This document shows, piece after piece, positions 15,709-26,017 of a stretch of 27,809 bases of DNA. This DNA is from Opacimonas sp964559075 (GTDB lineage: Bacteria; Pseudomonadota; Gammaproteobacteria; Enterobacterales; Alteromonadaceae): NCBI GenBank assembly GCA_964559075.1, contig CAZLGJ010000024.1, positions 1 to 27,809 on the forward strand. The letters are read 5' to 3'. The notes beneath the pieces are model-generated. The model was not told where the DNA came from. It saw only the letters and a list, made by a program, of their open reading frames with translations, and did not search any database. The translations under genes and the position numbers were made by a program. Positions within the stretch are counted from its first letter, which is position 1. Each line of letters begins with the position of its first letter.

Positions 15709-15720
15709 TTACCCTTTTTT
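15692..15720 (-). terminator. Rho-independent terminator after the CheB/CheR gene
   Basis: A perfect 12-bp stem, 15692-15703 with 15709-15720, and a 5-base loop, with A runs on one side and T runs on the other. It can work in both directions. For the minus strand it ends the CheB/CheR transcript (stop at 15760) just before dgt. A smaller hairpin, CCATC/GATGG, lies at 15740-15753. Confidence 0.88.
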
Positions 15721-15759
15721 CGAACATATTACTATAGTGCCATCGCGTGATGGAGGCGA

Positions 15760-18288
15760 CTACTTTAATTCTCGCATGGAGATGACGACACCGCTATTGT
15801 TTTGACCAATAGTATAAGGGCTGATTGAAATTTCAATTTCACGGCCATCGTCGTTTTTCGTGGTTTGATGGACGGGCTCGCCACCGTTATTGACCGAATT
15901 GATATGCTCATGCAGATCTTGGAACTCAAACTTCAATGATAAGTCCATGAACGGGCGATTTAAGTCAAAGTCCATAATATTCATGAAGTTGGTCAACGGC
16001 CGCGTATAACGACGGATGCGCAAGTCAGAATCTAGGAACAGCACCGCCAGCTCAGTAGCGGTCAGTAGGTTTTCCAAATCGTTGTTGATCTCGGTGAGCT
16101 CCACGATTTTTTGTTGATATTCGCTGTTAACGGTATACAACTCTTCGTTAACCGATTGCAGTTCTTCGTTAGTAGACTGGAGCTCTTCGTTGGCGGCCAT
16201 TAACTCTTCGTTACTCGACTGCAACTCTTCACTGGTCGTGTCGAGGTCTTCTAAAGCTTCGCGATACATGCGCTGACATTCAACCAAAGAGCTGTCTAGC
16301 TCCAAGATCCGCTGTTGCGTTTGTTCATCCGGTGTATACACAACATCGGCAACGGGCTTACTGACCACACTTTCTTCTATGAAGCTGATGGCGATGTATT
16401 TTTCTACTTCATCATCTTCAGTAAAGGTGTAGCAGTTTAAACCGTAGCTAACCACATTGCCGTCGTTATCTTTGTTGGTTAACACACTTTCCATCAAGAC
16501 GCTTTTGTCTTCACGGATCACCTGATGCGCTGCGGACAGTACGTGACTGGTCAATTCGGAAATAAGAATATCTGCAACGTCTTTGGTCACTTCACCCGGC
16601 TTGAGCTTGGTGGTAAAGATAGAGGTATCACCGTAGCTGTAAGTCAACTGGAGCTTCGAATCGATAATAAACGTTGGTGGAATATAGCGCTCTTGCAGCG
16701 ATTTGATGCCAATTAAACGGTTACGCGGTTTAATTGAACGCTTATTAATACGCTCTATATACTGTGGGATAGTCTTTGGCTCATAACCGCCGCGGCGAAT
16801 GCCTTGGGTGGTAATAGACGAGACCGGGATCCGCAGATCTTGGGTTTTTTGATACACGCGAAGTTTTGAATCAATGGTGTGGAAATAATTTGAGAAATTT
16901 CCTGGTGATTCTGCGCCACCTAAAATCATATAGCCGTTTTTCTTGAGGGCAAAATGAAAGAACGCGAGCGCTTTTTGTTGCGCCGGCGTTTGTAAATAAA
17001 TTAACGTGTTGCGACAGCTTACCAAATCCATGTTGGAGAAGGGCGGGTCTTGAATCACGTTGTGCGTTGCTAACACCACCAATGAACGCAGCTCTTTGGT
17101 GACTTGGTAGTTACCGTCTGATAGCGTGTGAAAATAAGTGCTTAGATATTTGCTCGGTACTTCGTTGGAAATTCCTGTGGGATAGATACCAGTTGCTGCG
17201 TAAGCGACTGCTGATTGGTCGATGTCCGAAGCAAATACTTTGATTTGGCGTTCAAGGCCCAATTCGCGGATGGTGCTGTCAAACAGCATGGCGATGGTAT
17301 AGGCCTCTTCACCTGTCGAACAGCCCGTACACCAGACGCGGATAGGATCTTTGGGCGTACTTTCCAGCACCAGCGGCTTGACCACATCGTCTTTGACCTT
17401 GTCCCATAACTCCTTGTCACGGAAAAATTGCGTCACGCCGATTAACAAATCCTGTTTGACCAGTTCGATTTCATTTTCGTTTTCTTGTAAGTATTCCCAA
17501 TACTCCTGTAACGAGAGCTTATTGTTGATACTCATACGATGTTCAATGCGACGCGCGACCGTTGATTCTTTGTAAGCTTTAAAATCAAGGTCAGTTTGTT
17601 TTTGGATGAGCTTGAGGATCTGCTCCAAAATGCCGGTGTTTTGCGACAGGTGGAACTTGAACTTGTCGGTTGTGGTTGCCGTCAGCGGGTGCGAAATGAA
17701 GTTTTTGATGTACTTGGGCATTTCGGTGACTTTCAGCACAAAGTCGACCGAGCCCGTATTAATTGCGTTTTGTGGCATACCATTGAATTGTGACTCTTCA
17801 GGATCTTGCGCAATTACCATGGCGCCAGCTTCTTTTAAAGCTTGAATACCGCGACAACCATCAGAACCAGTACCGGATAAAATAATGCCAACGGCTTTGT
17901 TTTGTGAATCTTCTGCTAAGGTACGGAAAAACTCATTAATCGGCAGGTTAATGCGATTATCTGGCGGCAATTCTGACAAATAAATTTTGCCGTCAGTAAC
18001 GCGCATTAGTTTGCCCGCTGGGATCAGATACACCGTATCAGCAACTAAGGTTTCGCCTTCAGTCGCTTGATGAGTAGGCATGTTGGTGTGTTTTTTGAGT
18101 AACTCATCCATCATGCTTTTAAAATCTGGAGATAAATGCTGCACGACGACAAACGCGCATCCGAGGTCATCAGGTAGGGCATCAAAGAGACTTTCTAAGG
18201 CTTCTAAGCCACCGGCCGAGGCACCGATTGCTACAATGTGAGAGGGTGTCGAGCCTGCTCTTTTGTCATCTTGCATGTTTACATCCAT
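15760..18288 (-). CDS. CheB-CheR fusion protein with coiled coil and PAS domain
   Basis: An 842-residue multidomain signalling protein. Residues 15-195 are a CheB methylesterase domain without the usual receiver, with Ser24 (GASAGG), His51 (QHLSP) and Asp143 (GTGSDG). Residues 215-490 are a CheR methyltransferase, with TQFFRD and the SAM site VWCTGCSTGEEAYTIAM (318-334). A degenerate PAS-like stretch spans about 530-640, a coiled coil of SNEEL-type heptads 655-740, and a PAS domain 740-842. Such fusions usually continue into a histidine kinase; here the kinase is the separate upstream gene. No chemoreceptor or other che gene is near, so a role outside classical chemotaxis is likely. The start may be Met5 (18276), which has a better ribosome binding site. 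Confidence 0.92.
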   Translation of the reverse strand: MDVNMQDDKRAGSTPSHIVAIGASAGGLEALESLFDALPDDLGCAFVVVQHLSPDFKSMMDELLKKHTNMPTHQATEGETLVADTVYLIPAGKLMRVTDGKIYLSELPPDNRINLPINEFFRTLAEDSQNKAVGIILSGTGSDGCRGIQALKEAGAMVIAQDPEESQFNGMPQNAINTGSVDFVLKVTEMPKYIKNFISHPLTATTTDKFKFHLSQNTGILEQILKLIQKQTDLDFKAYKESTVARRIEHRMSINNKLSLQEYWEYLQENENEIELVKQDLLIGVTQFFRDKELWDKVKDDVVKPLVLESTPKDPIRVWCTGCSTGEEAYTIAMLFDSTIRELGLERQIKVFASDIDQSAVAYAATGIYPTGISNEVPSKYLSTYFHTLSDGNYQVTKELRSLVVLATHNVIQDPPFSNMDLVSCRNTLIYLQTPAQQKALAFFHFALKKNGYMILGGAESPGNFSNYFHTIDSKLRVYQKTQDLRIPVSSITTQGIRRGGYEPKTIPQYIERINKRSIKPRNRLIGIKSLQERYIPPTFIIDSKLQLTYSYGDTSIFTTKLKPGEVTKDVADILISELTSHVLSAAHQVIREDKSVLMESVLTNKDNDGNVVSYGLNCYTFTEDDEVEKYIAISFIEESVVSKPVADVVYTPDEQTQQRILELDSSLVECQRMYREALEDLDTTSEELQSSNEELMAANEELQSTNEELQSVNEELYTVNSEYQQKIVELTEINNDLENLLTATELAVLFLDSDLRIRRYTRPLTNFMNIMDFDLNRPFMDLSLKFEFQDLHEHINSVNNGGEPVHQTTKNDDGREIEISISPYTIGQNNSGVVISMRELK
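16140..16230. repeat. Imperfect 21-base repeats encoding coiled-coil heptads
   Basis: The element CTCTTCGTT or a close variant recurs about every 21 bases in this stretch (plus-strand reading). It encodes successive EEL..(S/T/V)NEEL heptads of the CheB/CheR fusion protein. This is a protein-level coiled-coil periodicity visible in the DNA rather than a mobile repeat. Confidence 0.75.
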
Positions 18289-18377
18289 AAAAGTTATTGG
18301 TGTGGTCTTGATAATGTACTTACATTAGCATAAACGCTATTGATTTTTCGAACAATATTAACAAAATACGACTTTTC

Positions 18378-20272
<1,895 letters not shown>

Positions 20273-20311
20273 TATTATTTAACCGTATTTCGTTAACTTA
20301 AAGCGCCTTCG

Positions 20312-20926
20312 TTATTGATGTGGTGTCGTTTGACTGAGTTCATCAACGTTGACCGCGCAAAGCTCCACAAAGCTATCAATAAAAAACTGCACTTCTGGCA
20401 TATCTACCGCAAATTCTTTGATCATGGCTTCTAAGCGCAGCGCCACATGATCAAATTCGTGATTCCCAAAGCGCAGTTCATCCTTTGCTTTGAGGTATGC
20501 CGAGAGCAAGTCAGCCGCTTTGACGATGCGCTTGTGCTCAGGATCAACATTGTTTTGAATCAGCAAGTTAGCAAATAGAGGTTGGAGTTTTTTGGGTAAG
20601 GTGGCAAGGCATTCTTGCTCTGCAATGGCTTCAAGCTTTTTGAACTCAGCCGTCAAGGCAGGATTATGATACTTAGTGACGTGATTAATGTCTTGTAGCT
20701 TGGTTTCCGATACTTCGTGATAAAGTGCGGCGGTGGCTACTTTATCAGCATCGAGGTTACCATTAAAGTAGGTGTTTTTGACCACCGCAAGTAGATGTGC
20801 AATCACCGCAACTTGGTGAGAGTGTTCCGCAACGTTTTCTGATTTGATGCTGTGCATCAACGCCCAGCGTTTGATCAGCGGCATGCGCAAGATCCAAGCT
20901 AAAAATGCACTCGATTGCACTGACAA
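20312..20926 (-). CDS. yfbR: 5'-deoxynucleotidase YfbR-like HD protein
   Basis: YfbR dephosphorylates deoxyribonucleoside 5'-monophosphates. The 204-residue product aligns with E. coli YfbR along its length: LIKRWALMHSIKSENVAEHSHQVAVIAH, then LYHEVSE, VKAADLLSAYLKAKDEL and a similar C-terminus ending in VDELSQ. The first metal His (AEHS) and the last Asp (KAADLL) are kept. The central HD pair is HE, and the usual TGDLPTPVKY stretch is replaced by LQDINHVTKY. The gene starts 6 bases after alaA ends, the same pairing as yfbQ-yfbR in E. coli, and is probably cotranscribed with it and perhaps with the kinase 39-54 bases downstream. Confidence 0.9.
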   Translation of the reverse strand: MSVQSSAFLAWILRMPLIKRWALMHSIKSENVAEHSHQVAVIAHLLAVVKNTYFNGNLDADKVATAALYHEVSETKLQDINHVTKYHNPALTAEFKKLEAIAEQECLATLPKKLQPLFANLLIQNNVDPEHKRIVKAADLLSAYLKAKDELRFGNHEFDHVALRLEAMIKEFAVDMPEVQFFIDSFVELCAVNVDELSQTTPHQ

Positions 20927-20932
20927 TGGTTT

Positions 20933-22150
20933 TTATCCCTGTTGATAATGTGAAAAAAATCGCTCTAAGCGGGTGAATGCTGGCGATAATACATCACAAT
21001 GCGGCAAAAATACTAGCCTGAAATAACATCCTTCGTTTAGGTTAAACGCGCGGCCATGCACTAAAAGCATTTTTTCGGCCTCGAGTAAGTCAAAGATCAT
21101 GCGTTCATCATCGTGAATAGCAAATTTTTTGGCATCCACTTTGGCAAAGCAATACAGTGCACCTTGCGGCTTGACACAGCTGATCCCATCAATGGCGTTG
21201 AGTGCGTCACTGGCGAGGTTACGCTGATTGAGCAGGCGACCACCGTCGTGCACCAAATCATTAATTGATTGATACCCACCTAACGCGGTTTGGATGGCAT
21301 GTTGACAAGGCACATTGGCACACATGCGCATTGAGGAAAGCATATTGAGGCCGTCGATATATTGCTGCGCAATGCGTTTGTTACCAGAAACTACTAGCCA
21401 ACCAGCACGAAAACCAGCTACGCGGTAGTTTTTGGACAAGCCGGAGAAGGTCACTATAAAAATGTCATCAGCTAACGAAGCAATACATGTATGCTGCGCC
21501 TCATCATACAAAATCTTGTCATAAATCTCATCACTAAAAATAACGAGATTGTGTTGTCGAGCAAGCTCCACGATTTCAAGCAGAAGGGCTTTTGAATAAA
21601 CGGCACCTGTGGGATTATTGGGGTTAATTAAGACAATAGCCTTGGTATTTGGTGTAATTTTGGCCCTAATATCGTCCAAGTCGGGGAACCAACCTGCATC
21701 TTCGTCACAGCGATAATGTACTGGTGTACCTGAGGACAAGCTAACGGCAGCTGTCCACAGCGGATAATCAGGGGCAGGTAACAATACTTCATCGCCATTG
21801 TTAAGCAGGGCTTGCATTGACATCATGATCATTTCACTGACCCCGTTGCCAATGAACACATCTTGTGCGCTAAGTCCTAAGATGTTTTTTTGCTGATAAT
21901 ACTGCATCACCGCAACTTTGGCGCCATATATCCCAGTTGCTTCAGAGTAACCCTGCGCCGATGGTAAGTTATAAATAACGTCTTTTAAAATATCGTCTGG
22001 TGCTTCAAAGCCAAACGGAGCAGGATTGCCAATGTTGAGCTTGAGGATCCGCTGACCTTCTTCTTCCATGATCCGCGCGCGTTCATGAATGGGGCCGCGA
22101 ATGTCGTAACAGACATTGTCTAATTTTTGGGATTTGCCAATCGGTTGCAT
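20933..22150 (-). CDS. alaA: Alanine aminotransferase AlaA (YfbQ)
   Basis: AlaA is a fold-type I PLP aminotransferase that makes alanine from pyruvate and glutamate. From the ATG at 22150 (MQPIGKSQKLDNVCYDIRGP) it has 405 residues, the E. coli length, and aligns closely: LKLNIGNPAPFGF, GNGVSEMI, PAPDYPLWTAAVSLSSG, INPNNPTGAVYSK, FSDEIYDKILYDEA, and FSGLSKNYRVAGFR with the PLP lysine. An in-frame ATG at 22192 would add 14 residues, but they match nothing I know, and GAGAA precedes the ATG at 22150. It heads a probable alaA-yfbR operon and is divergent from the LRAT-like gene. Confidence 0.95.
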   Translation of the reverse strand: MQPIGKSQKLDNVCYDIRGPIHERARIMEEEGQRILKLNIGNPAPFGFEAPDDILKDVIYNLPSAQGYSEATGIYGAKVAVMQYYQQKNILGLSAQDVFIGNGVSEMIMMSMQALLNNGDEVLLPAPDYPLWTAAVSLSSGTPVHYRCDEDAGWFPDLDDIRAKITPNTKAIVLINPNNPTGAVYSKALLLEIVELARQHNLVIFSDEIYDKILYDEAQHTCIASLADDIFIVTFSGLSKNYRVAGFRAGWLVVSGNKRIAQQYIDGLNMLSSMRMCANVPCQHAIQTALGGYQSINDLVHDGGRLLNQRNLASDALNAIDGISCVKPQGALYCFAKVDAKKFAIHDDERMIFDLLEAEKMLLVHGRAFNLNEGCYFRLVFLPHCDVLSPAFTRLERFFSHYQQG

Positions 22151-22292
22151 AGGGTTCTCATCTTGCTTGATACCGGCAAGAATACCGTACATTGAGCGAT
22201 TTCTCTAGGTAAGAAAAGCACAATATGCAACTTTTTTTGCACGCTTTTGGTCTCATTATTCGTATAAAGAATGTCGCGTGAGGAGAATTCAA

Positions 22293-22823
22293 TTGTTACC
22301 CATTTATCTCGTCGGCGCAGTCGCTGGTGTCTTGCTCGTTGAACGAACCCAAAAGCACATCAATCGTCGTGCCGGGGTAGGCATCGAGCCGGGCAGTGTC
22401 AGTCAGCCACAAGTTACCCCACAACACGGCAGTATTGTGTGCTGTGAAATTTATCACAGCGTGTGGCATACCGGTATTTGGACAGATGATGGGATTGTCG
22501 AGCTGGCCGGTAGCGGTTTGGTTAGGTTGATCAGTCCTACGCGCTTTCTCGCCCAGCGTAGTGGTGCACAAATCTATGTTTTGAGTGCATCTGATGGTCG
22601 GGTGTTAGCTAACCCTGAGTTAGCACAGCGCGCACTATCAGAAGTGTTTACCTATCGCGCTTATCATTTGTTAGATAACAATTGTCATCGCTTTGTGGCG
22701 CATATGCTCGATGCCTCTGATGCTCAAGATATAGTGTGGTTTCATGAGCTTAATGGGCTAATTCACCGACACTACGGAGATACATTGGCATACTTGCCAA
22801 TTGGTCATATTGATGTAAAATAA
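22293..22823 (+). CDS. LRAT/NlpC-P60-like papain-fold protein, membrane-anchored
   Basis: A 176-residue protein. A short hydrophobic segment (about residues 2-16, IYLVGAVAGVLLV) is followed by a domain with HSVWHTGIWTDDGIVEL, FLAQRSGAQIYVLS and YHLLDNNCHRFVAHML. The HTGIWxDDxIVEL and NC(x)xFV pair resembles the His and Cys segments of LRAT-like permuted papain-fold enzymes (HWAIYVGDG..., NCEHFV), which act as acyltransferases or hydrolases. The substrate is unknown. A GTG at 22278 is in frame, but the strong GAGGAG at 22280-22285 lies downstream of it. TTG at 22293, 7 bases after that site, is the likely start. DUF2189 follows 29 bases later. Confidence 0.72.
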   Translation: MLPIYLVGAVAGVLLVERTQKHINRRAGVGIEPGSVSQPQVTPQHGSIVCCEIYHSVWHTGIWTDDGIVELAGSGLVRLISPTRFLAQRSGAQIYVLSASDGRVLANPELAQRALSEVFTYRAYHLLDNNCHRFVAHMLDASDAQDIVWFHELNGLIHRHYGDTLAYLPIGHIDVK

Positions 22824-22852
22824 ATGTTAATTAATTGTAATGGAGAGGGTCA

Positions 22853-23647
22853 ATGTCAAAACAATTTGAGAAAGTGCCTGAAACGGCGATCGCTGCTAGC
22901 GGTATTTCGCGAGTCATACCCTGCAAGGAGTTAGAAATAGGCGATCCAATTAAGTGGTTGTCGCTAGCGTTGCAAGATTGGCAACGCGCACCTGCTATTT
23001 CCCTATTTTATGGGGTGATTTTTGCGTTTATACCTTGGGTGATCACTTACTGGGTGGCGCTTACGGGGTGGCACTTGGTGATTATGCCAGCCATTGTCTG
23101 CTTTATGTTGATTGGGCCGTTTTTGGCAGCTGGCTTGTACGATGTCAGTTGGGAAATTGAGAAACAGCACCAGCCCACGTTATGGCACTCACTTAAGGCG
23201 ATAAAACGCAATACGGTAAACGAGTGGGCATTTGGGGTCATGTTAATGCTCTTTATGGTGTTTTGGTTGCGTATTGCTTCGTTAATTCATGCGTTATATC
23301 CGGCTTATTTAGATCCAAATTTTGCTAACTTGCTGCCGTTTTTGGCACTTGGCACTGTGGTTGGCGTCGTATTTACGGTGTTTACGTTTTTTATCACGGC
23401 ATTTACACAACCCATTTTGATGGAAAGACAGGTTGATTTGGCGACAGCAGTGCTGACCAGTATGAATGCAGTGTGGCTGAACAAAGTCCCCATGCTAGTG
23501 TGGTCGGGGATTATCTTTAGCGCAGTTGCTATTGGTTTTGTCACTGGGTTTTTGGCTTTTATCTTCTTGATGCCGTTAATTGGTTATGCCTCATGGCATG
23601 CCTACATCGATACGATTGAAACTAAGCGCGAGCGGCACTATGAGTAA
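22853..23647 (+). CDS. DUF2189 integral membrane protein
   Basis: A 264-residue protein of the DUF2189 family, whose function is unknown. The N-terminal 35 residues are soluble, ending in VIPCKELEIGDPIKWLSLALQDWQRAP, the family signature. About six hydrophobic segments follow (roughly 48-70, 75-98, 120-140, 158-185, 215-235 and 238-255), including the motif GPFLAAGLYDVSWEIEKQ. GGAGAGGG lies 4-12 bases before the ATG, a very strong ribosome binding site. It probably shares a transcript with the LRAT-like gene. Its 3' end overlaps the convergent TPR gene by 26 bases. Confidence 0.85.
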   Translation: MSKQFEKVPETAIAASGISRVIPCKELEIGDPIKWLSLALQDWQRAPAISLFYGVIFAFIPWVITYWVALTGWHLVIMPAIVCFMLIGPFLAAGLYDVSWEIEKQHQPTLWHSLKAIKRNTVNEWAFGVMLMLFMVFWLRIASLIHALYPAYLDPNFANLLPFLALGTVVGVVFTVFTFFITAFTQPILMERQVDLATAVLTSMNAVWLNKVPMLVWSGIIFSAVAIGFVTGFLAFIFLMPLIGYASWHAYIDTIETKRERHYE

Positions 23648-25214
23648 GTTTGCCTAATCGTTGTGCCATTTCTTTGCTCAGCGGCATTTGTTCCAGTTCG
23701 TTGACCAAATCAGTAAATTGGCACTCTCGATAGCCTTCCTGTTCACAGTGATATAGGCAGGTTGCTAAGTTCAAACTAAAGGCGGGCACAGCAGGGTAAA
23801 TGTGCTTCGCCTTATAAAAAAAGTGCATTGCCTTGGCAAAGTTCTTTTGTTGATAAAACTCGGTGCCTTTTTGGTTGGCTTGTTTGGCGCGCGTTTCTTT
23901 ATCAAATACATTATTTTCAAGTGACTCAACGGCTTGCACCTGCATTACATTATCTATCGGTGACTGCAGCTGATGTGCTTTGTCTTGACACAGTGAAAAT
24001 ATCTCTTGTGCTTGTTCAGTCTGACCCAGTGCACTATGACAGGTCAGTGAAGCCTGCAACGTTTCAAGTGATGCACGGCTCAAGTCCTGCATCGAATCTT
24101 GTGCGAGCAGTTCCTTCGCTTTATTAACTTCGCCGAGCAGGACGCACGTATGCGCATACATTGCATCGCGTCGCTGTTGTGCATGCCTGTTTTGCACGCC
24201 ACGACCAGCACTGACCACCAGTTGCTTGGCTGTTTCTAACGCTTGCTTTTGATTTGCTTGACCTGATTGCGCCATTAATACATAACATTTTGCCATTTCA
24301 TAGGTCAGTTCTCGAAATTGTTCTTTGAGCATGGTGTTTGCTTTGCGTTTGCGATCAAGAAGCTGGATGGCTTCGTCAATACGCTTTTGTAAACACAAGA
24401 GTTGCACTTTAAGTTTGGTGGCTGATAGTGACAAATCGTTGGTTTTGATGCGGTTGATATGCTCTTCCGCTTCACTGTATTTAGCCTCAGCAAAAGCCAC
24501 ACAAGCGAGCCACTCGTAGGCTTTATCTTTGATAATATTCGCTTCTAACAAATTGCTCAGCAGTCGCTTACACTGCTGCCATGCACCGCACATAAATTGA
24601 CTTTTTAGCAAGCCCCAGCGAGCCCAGACGGTGTTAGGTTGACGCGATAATACTTGTTGATAGAGCGCTGATGAGTTCGCATAGTCCTGTTGATATAAAT
24701 ACAAACGTCCGCATAGCTTATCTATATCGTTGTGAAACTGTGGATGGGCGGTTCGTTTTTCGAGAAGTTGGCTGATAACATCAGGAAACCGACCCTCGTC
24801 AAGCGCTGTGATACAGGGCGCTAAAAATGCACGCCACTGCAAATAATGCCGCAGGTTTTTTTGTAGATGAGCGATCTGGTAGGGGCGCATCATGATCACG
24901 TCCGGCTCCAAATCTAGCATTTGACCAATGGCGTTGGGGGAGGTGTCTGAAGTGATGATAATTTTGCCACAGCTGTGTGATAACAACTCACTTTGTTGTA
25001 ATTCACAAATCACATTGGTGCTGTTTTTTCCTGAATCAAACTCATAATTGCAGATCAGTAGGTGAAATGCCGACTCATAACATTGCTTTATAAACCCCTC
25101 GGGTTGGCTAAAACTCTGGCACTGAAGTTCAGCAAAGGTGTTAATATGCGAACGCAAGGCTGCACGTGAATTGGATACACTATCAATAATGGCGGTGTTT
25201 ATCGTCTGGGTCAT
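23622..25214 (-). CDS. Degenerate receiver plus TPR-repeat protein
   Basis: From Met7 of the longest frame (ATG at 25214, GAGAG 6 bases upstream) the product has 530 residues. Residues 1-125 have the receiver-domain outline, ending DVIMMRPYQIAHLQKNL where YLTKPF is usual. The rest is a long array of TPR-like helix pairs (for example LYLYQQDYANSSALYQQVLSRQPN and GTEFYQQKNFAKAMHFFYKAKHIYPAVPAFSLNLATC). In related receiver-TPR proteins of marine gammaproteobacteria the phospho-acceptor is the Asp of a CDY motif; here it is Asn56 (ICNYEF), and the conserved Lys is Arg110. It is probably a phosphorylation-independent adaptor. The function is unknown. ATG at 25232 is an alternative start. Confidence 0.85.
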   Translation of the reverse strand: MTQTINTAIIDSVSNSRAALRSHINTFAELQCQSFSQPEGFIKQCYESAFHLLICNYEFDSGKNSTNVICELQQSELLSHSCGKIIITSDTSPNAIGQMLDLEPDVIMMRPYQIAHLQKNLRHYLQWRAFLAPCITALDEGRFPDVISQLLEKRTAHPQFHNDIDKLCGRLYLYQQDYANSSALYQQVLSRQPNTVWARWGLLKSQFMCGAWQQCKRLLSNLLEANIIKDKAYEWLACVAFAEAKYSEAEEHINRIKTNDLSLSATKLKVQLLCLQKRIDEAIQLLDRKRKANTMLKEQFRELTYEMAKCYVLMAQSGQANQKQALETAKQLVVSAGRGVQNRHAQQRRDAMYAHTCVLLGEVNKAKELLAQDSMQDLSRASLETLQASLTCHSALGQTEQAQEIFSLCQDKAHQLQSPIDNVMQVQAVESLENNVFDKETRAKQANQKGTEFYQQKNFAKAMHFFYKAKHIYPAVPAFSLNLATCLYHCEQEGYRECQFTDLVNELEQMPLSKEMAQRLGKLTHSAARA

Positions 25215-25390
25215 GGGCGCTCTCTTGTTCATTTAAGCGTACGCTATCTCAGACGCTGTGCGAGTGTTTTGCGTATGGTTTTTGATAACTGTATATGTAT
25301 GCGCATATCTGTAAAGGCCACGTCAGGCGCGTTGCGCAAAGCCCAATATAATAGTATCTTGTTGAAAGGGTATGCTTTTTTGGATATATA

Positions 25391-26017
25391 ATGAAAAAAG
25401 CCGTGTTTTTTGACAGAGACGGGATCATTAACCACGATGACGCTTATGTGCACGAAATTGCAGCATTTAGGTGGATGGATGGCATTGTAGACGTGCTCAG
25501 GCAAGTCAAGGCTGCTGGATATTTGGTGATCATTGTTACCAACCAATCAGGCATTGCGCGTGGCATGTTTTCGCAACCCCAGTTTGATAGTTTGACTAGG
25601 TGGATGGTAGAAGTGTTAGCTCAGCAGGGCATAGAGGTTGACGGTGTATACTTTTGCCCGCATCACCCGACTGCTGGAGATAGCGCTTTGACAAGGCCTT
25701 GTACTTGCCGCAAGCCACAGCCTGGGATGTTGTTTGAAGCGGCGGCCGAGCATCAAATTGACTTGAGTCAATCCGTGATGATTGGCGATAGCAAACGCGA
25801 TATTGAAGCGGCGATACATGCAGGGTGCCGACAAGGCATATGGCTCCAACCTGAGCCTACGGAAACCGTAGAACAGCAGGTAAATGAGTTATCCGCACTG
25901 GCGACACGCTATCGGGGTACTAAATTCGATGGCACCCAAATCAAAGGCACCCAAATCAATACAGTGAAGAAGCTAAGCACTATTCCTGCTATCTGGAAAA
26001 TTGACTCAGGTGTTTGA
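25391..26017 (+). CDS. gmhB: D-glycero-D-manno-heptose 1,7-bisphosphate 7-phosphatase (GmhB)
   Basis: GmhB removes the 7-phosphate in ADP-heptose synthesis for the LPS inner core. The HAD motif FFDRDGIIN contains Asp8 and Asp10; VTNQSGIARG follows, then the structural zinc motif CPHHP...PCTCRKPQPGM and IGDSKRDIEAA. These mark it as GmhB-type (HisB-N related). E. coli GmhB has 191 residues. This protein has 208 because of a C-terminal tail that includes three copies of a five-residue repeat (176-190). GGAT lies 6 bases before the ATG. A TATAAT at 25347-25352 could be its -10, but no -35 is clear. The tail overlaps the 3' end of the yejM-like gene by 29 bases. Confidence 0.9.
   Translation: MKKAVFFDRDGIINHDDAYVHEIAAFRWMDGIVDVLRQVKAAGYLVIIVTNQSGIARGMFSQPQFDSLTRWMVEVLAQQGIEVDGVYFCPHHPTAGDSALTRPCTCRKPQPGMLFEAAAEHQIDLSQSVMIGDSKRDIEAAIHAGCRQGIWLQPEPTETVEQQVNELSALATRYRGTKFDGTQIKGTQINTVKKLSTIPAIWKIDSGV
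25916..25960 (+). repeat. Three 15-base tandem repeats in the gmhB tail
   Basis: Units at 25916-25930, 25931-25945 and 25946-25960. The second and third are identical at 14 of 15 bases; the first is more diverged. They encode GTKFD, GTQIK and GTQIN and extend the protein beyond the usual GmhB end without breaking frame. Confidence 0.88.

Noticed and set aside
16140..16230. Short direct repeats as a possible CRISPR or microsatellite.
   Set aside because: They are imperfect 21-base repeats that encode coiled-coil heptads, with no unique spacers.
15760..18288. Classical chemotaxis locus.
   Set aside because: No receptor, cheA, cheW or cheY gene is nearby, and the CheB part has no receiver; the fusion belongs to a broader signalling family.
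25362..25390. TTGAAA-N17-TATATA just before gmhB as its promoter.
   Set aside because: Transcription would begin inside the coding sequence after the ATG.
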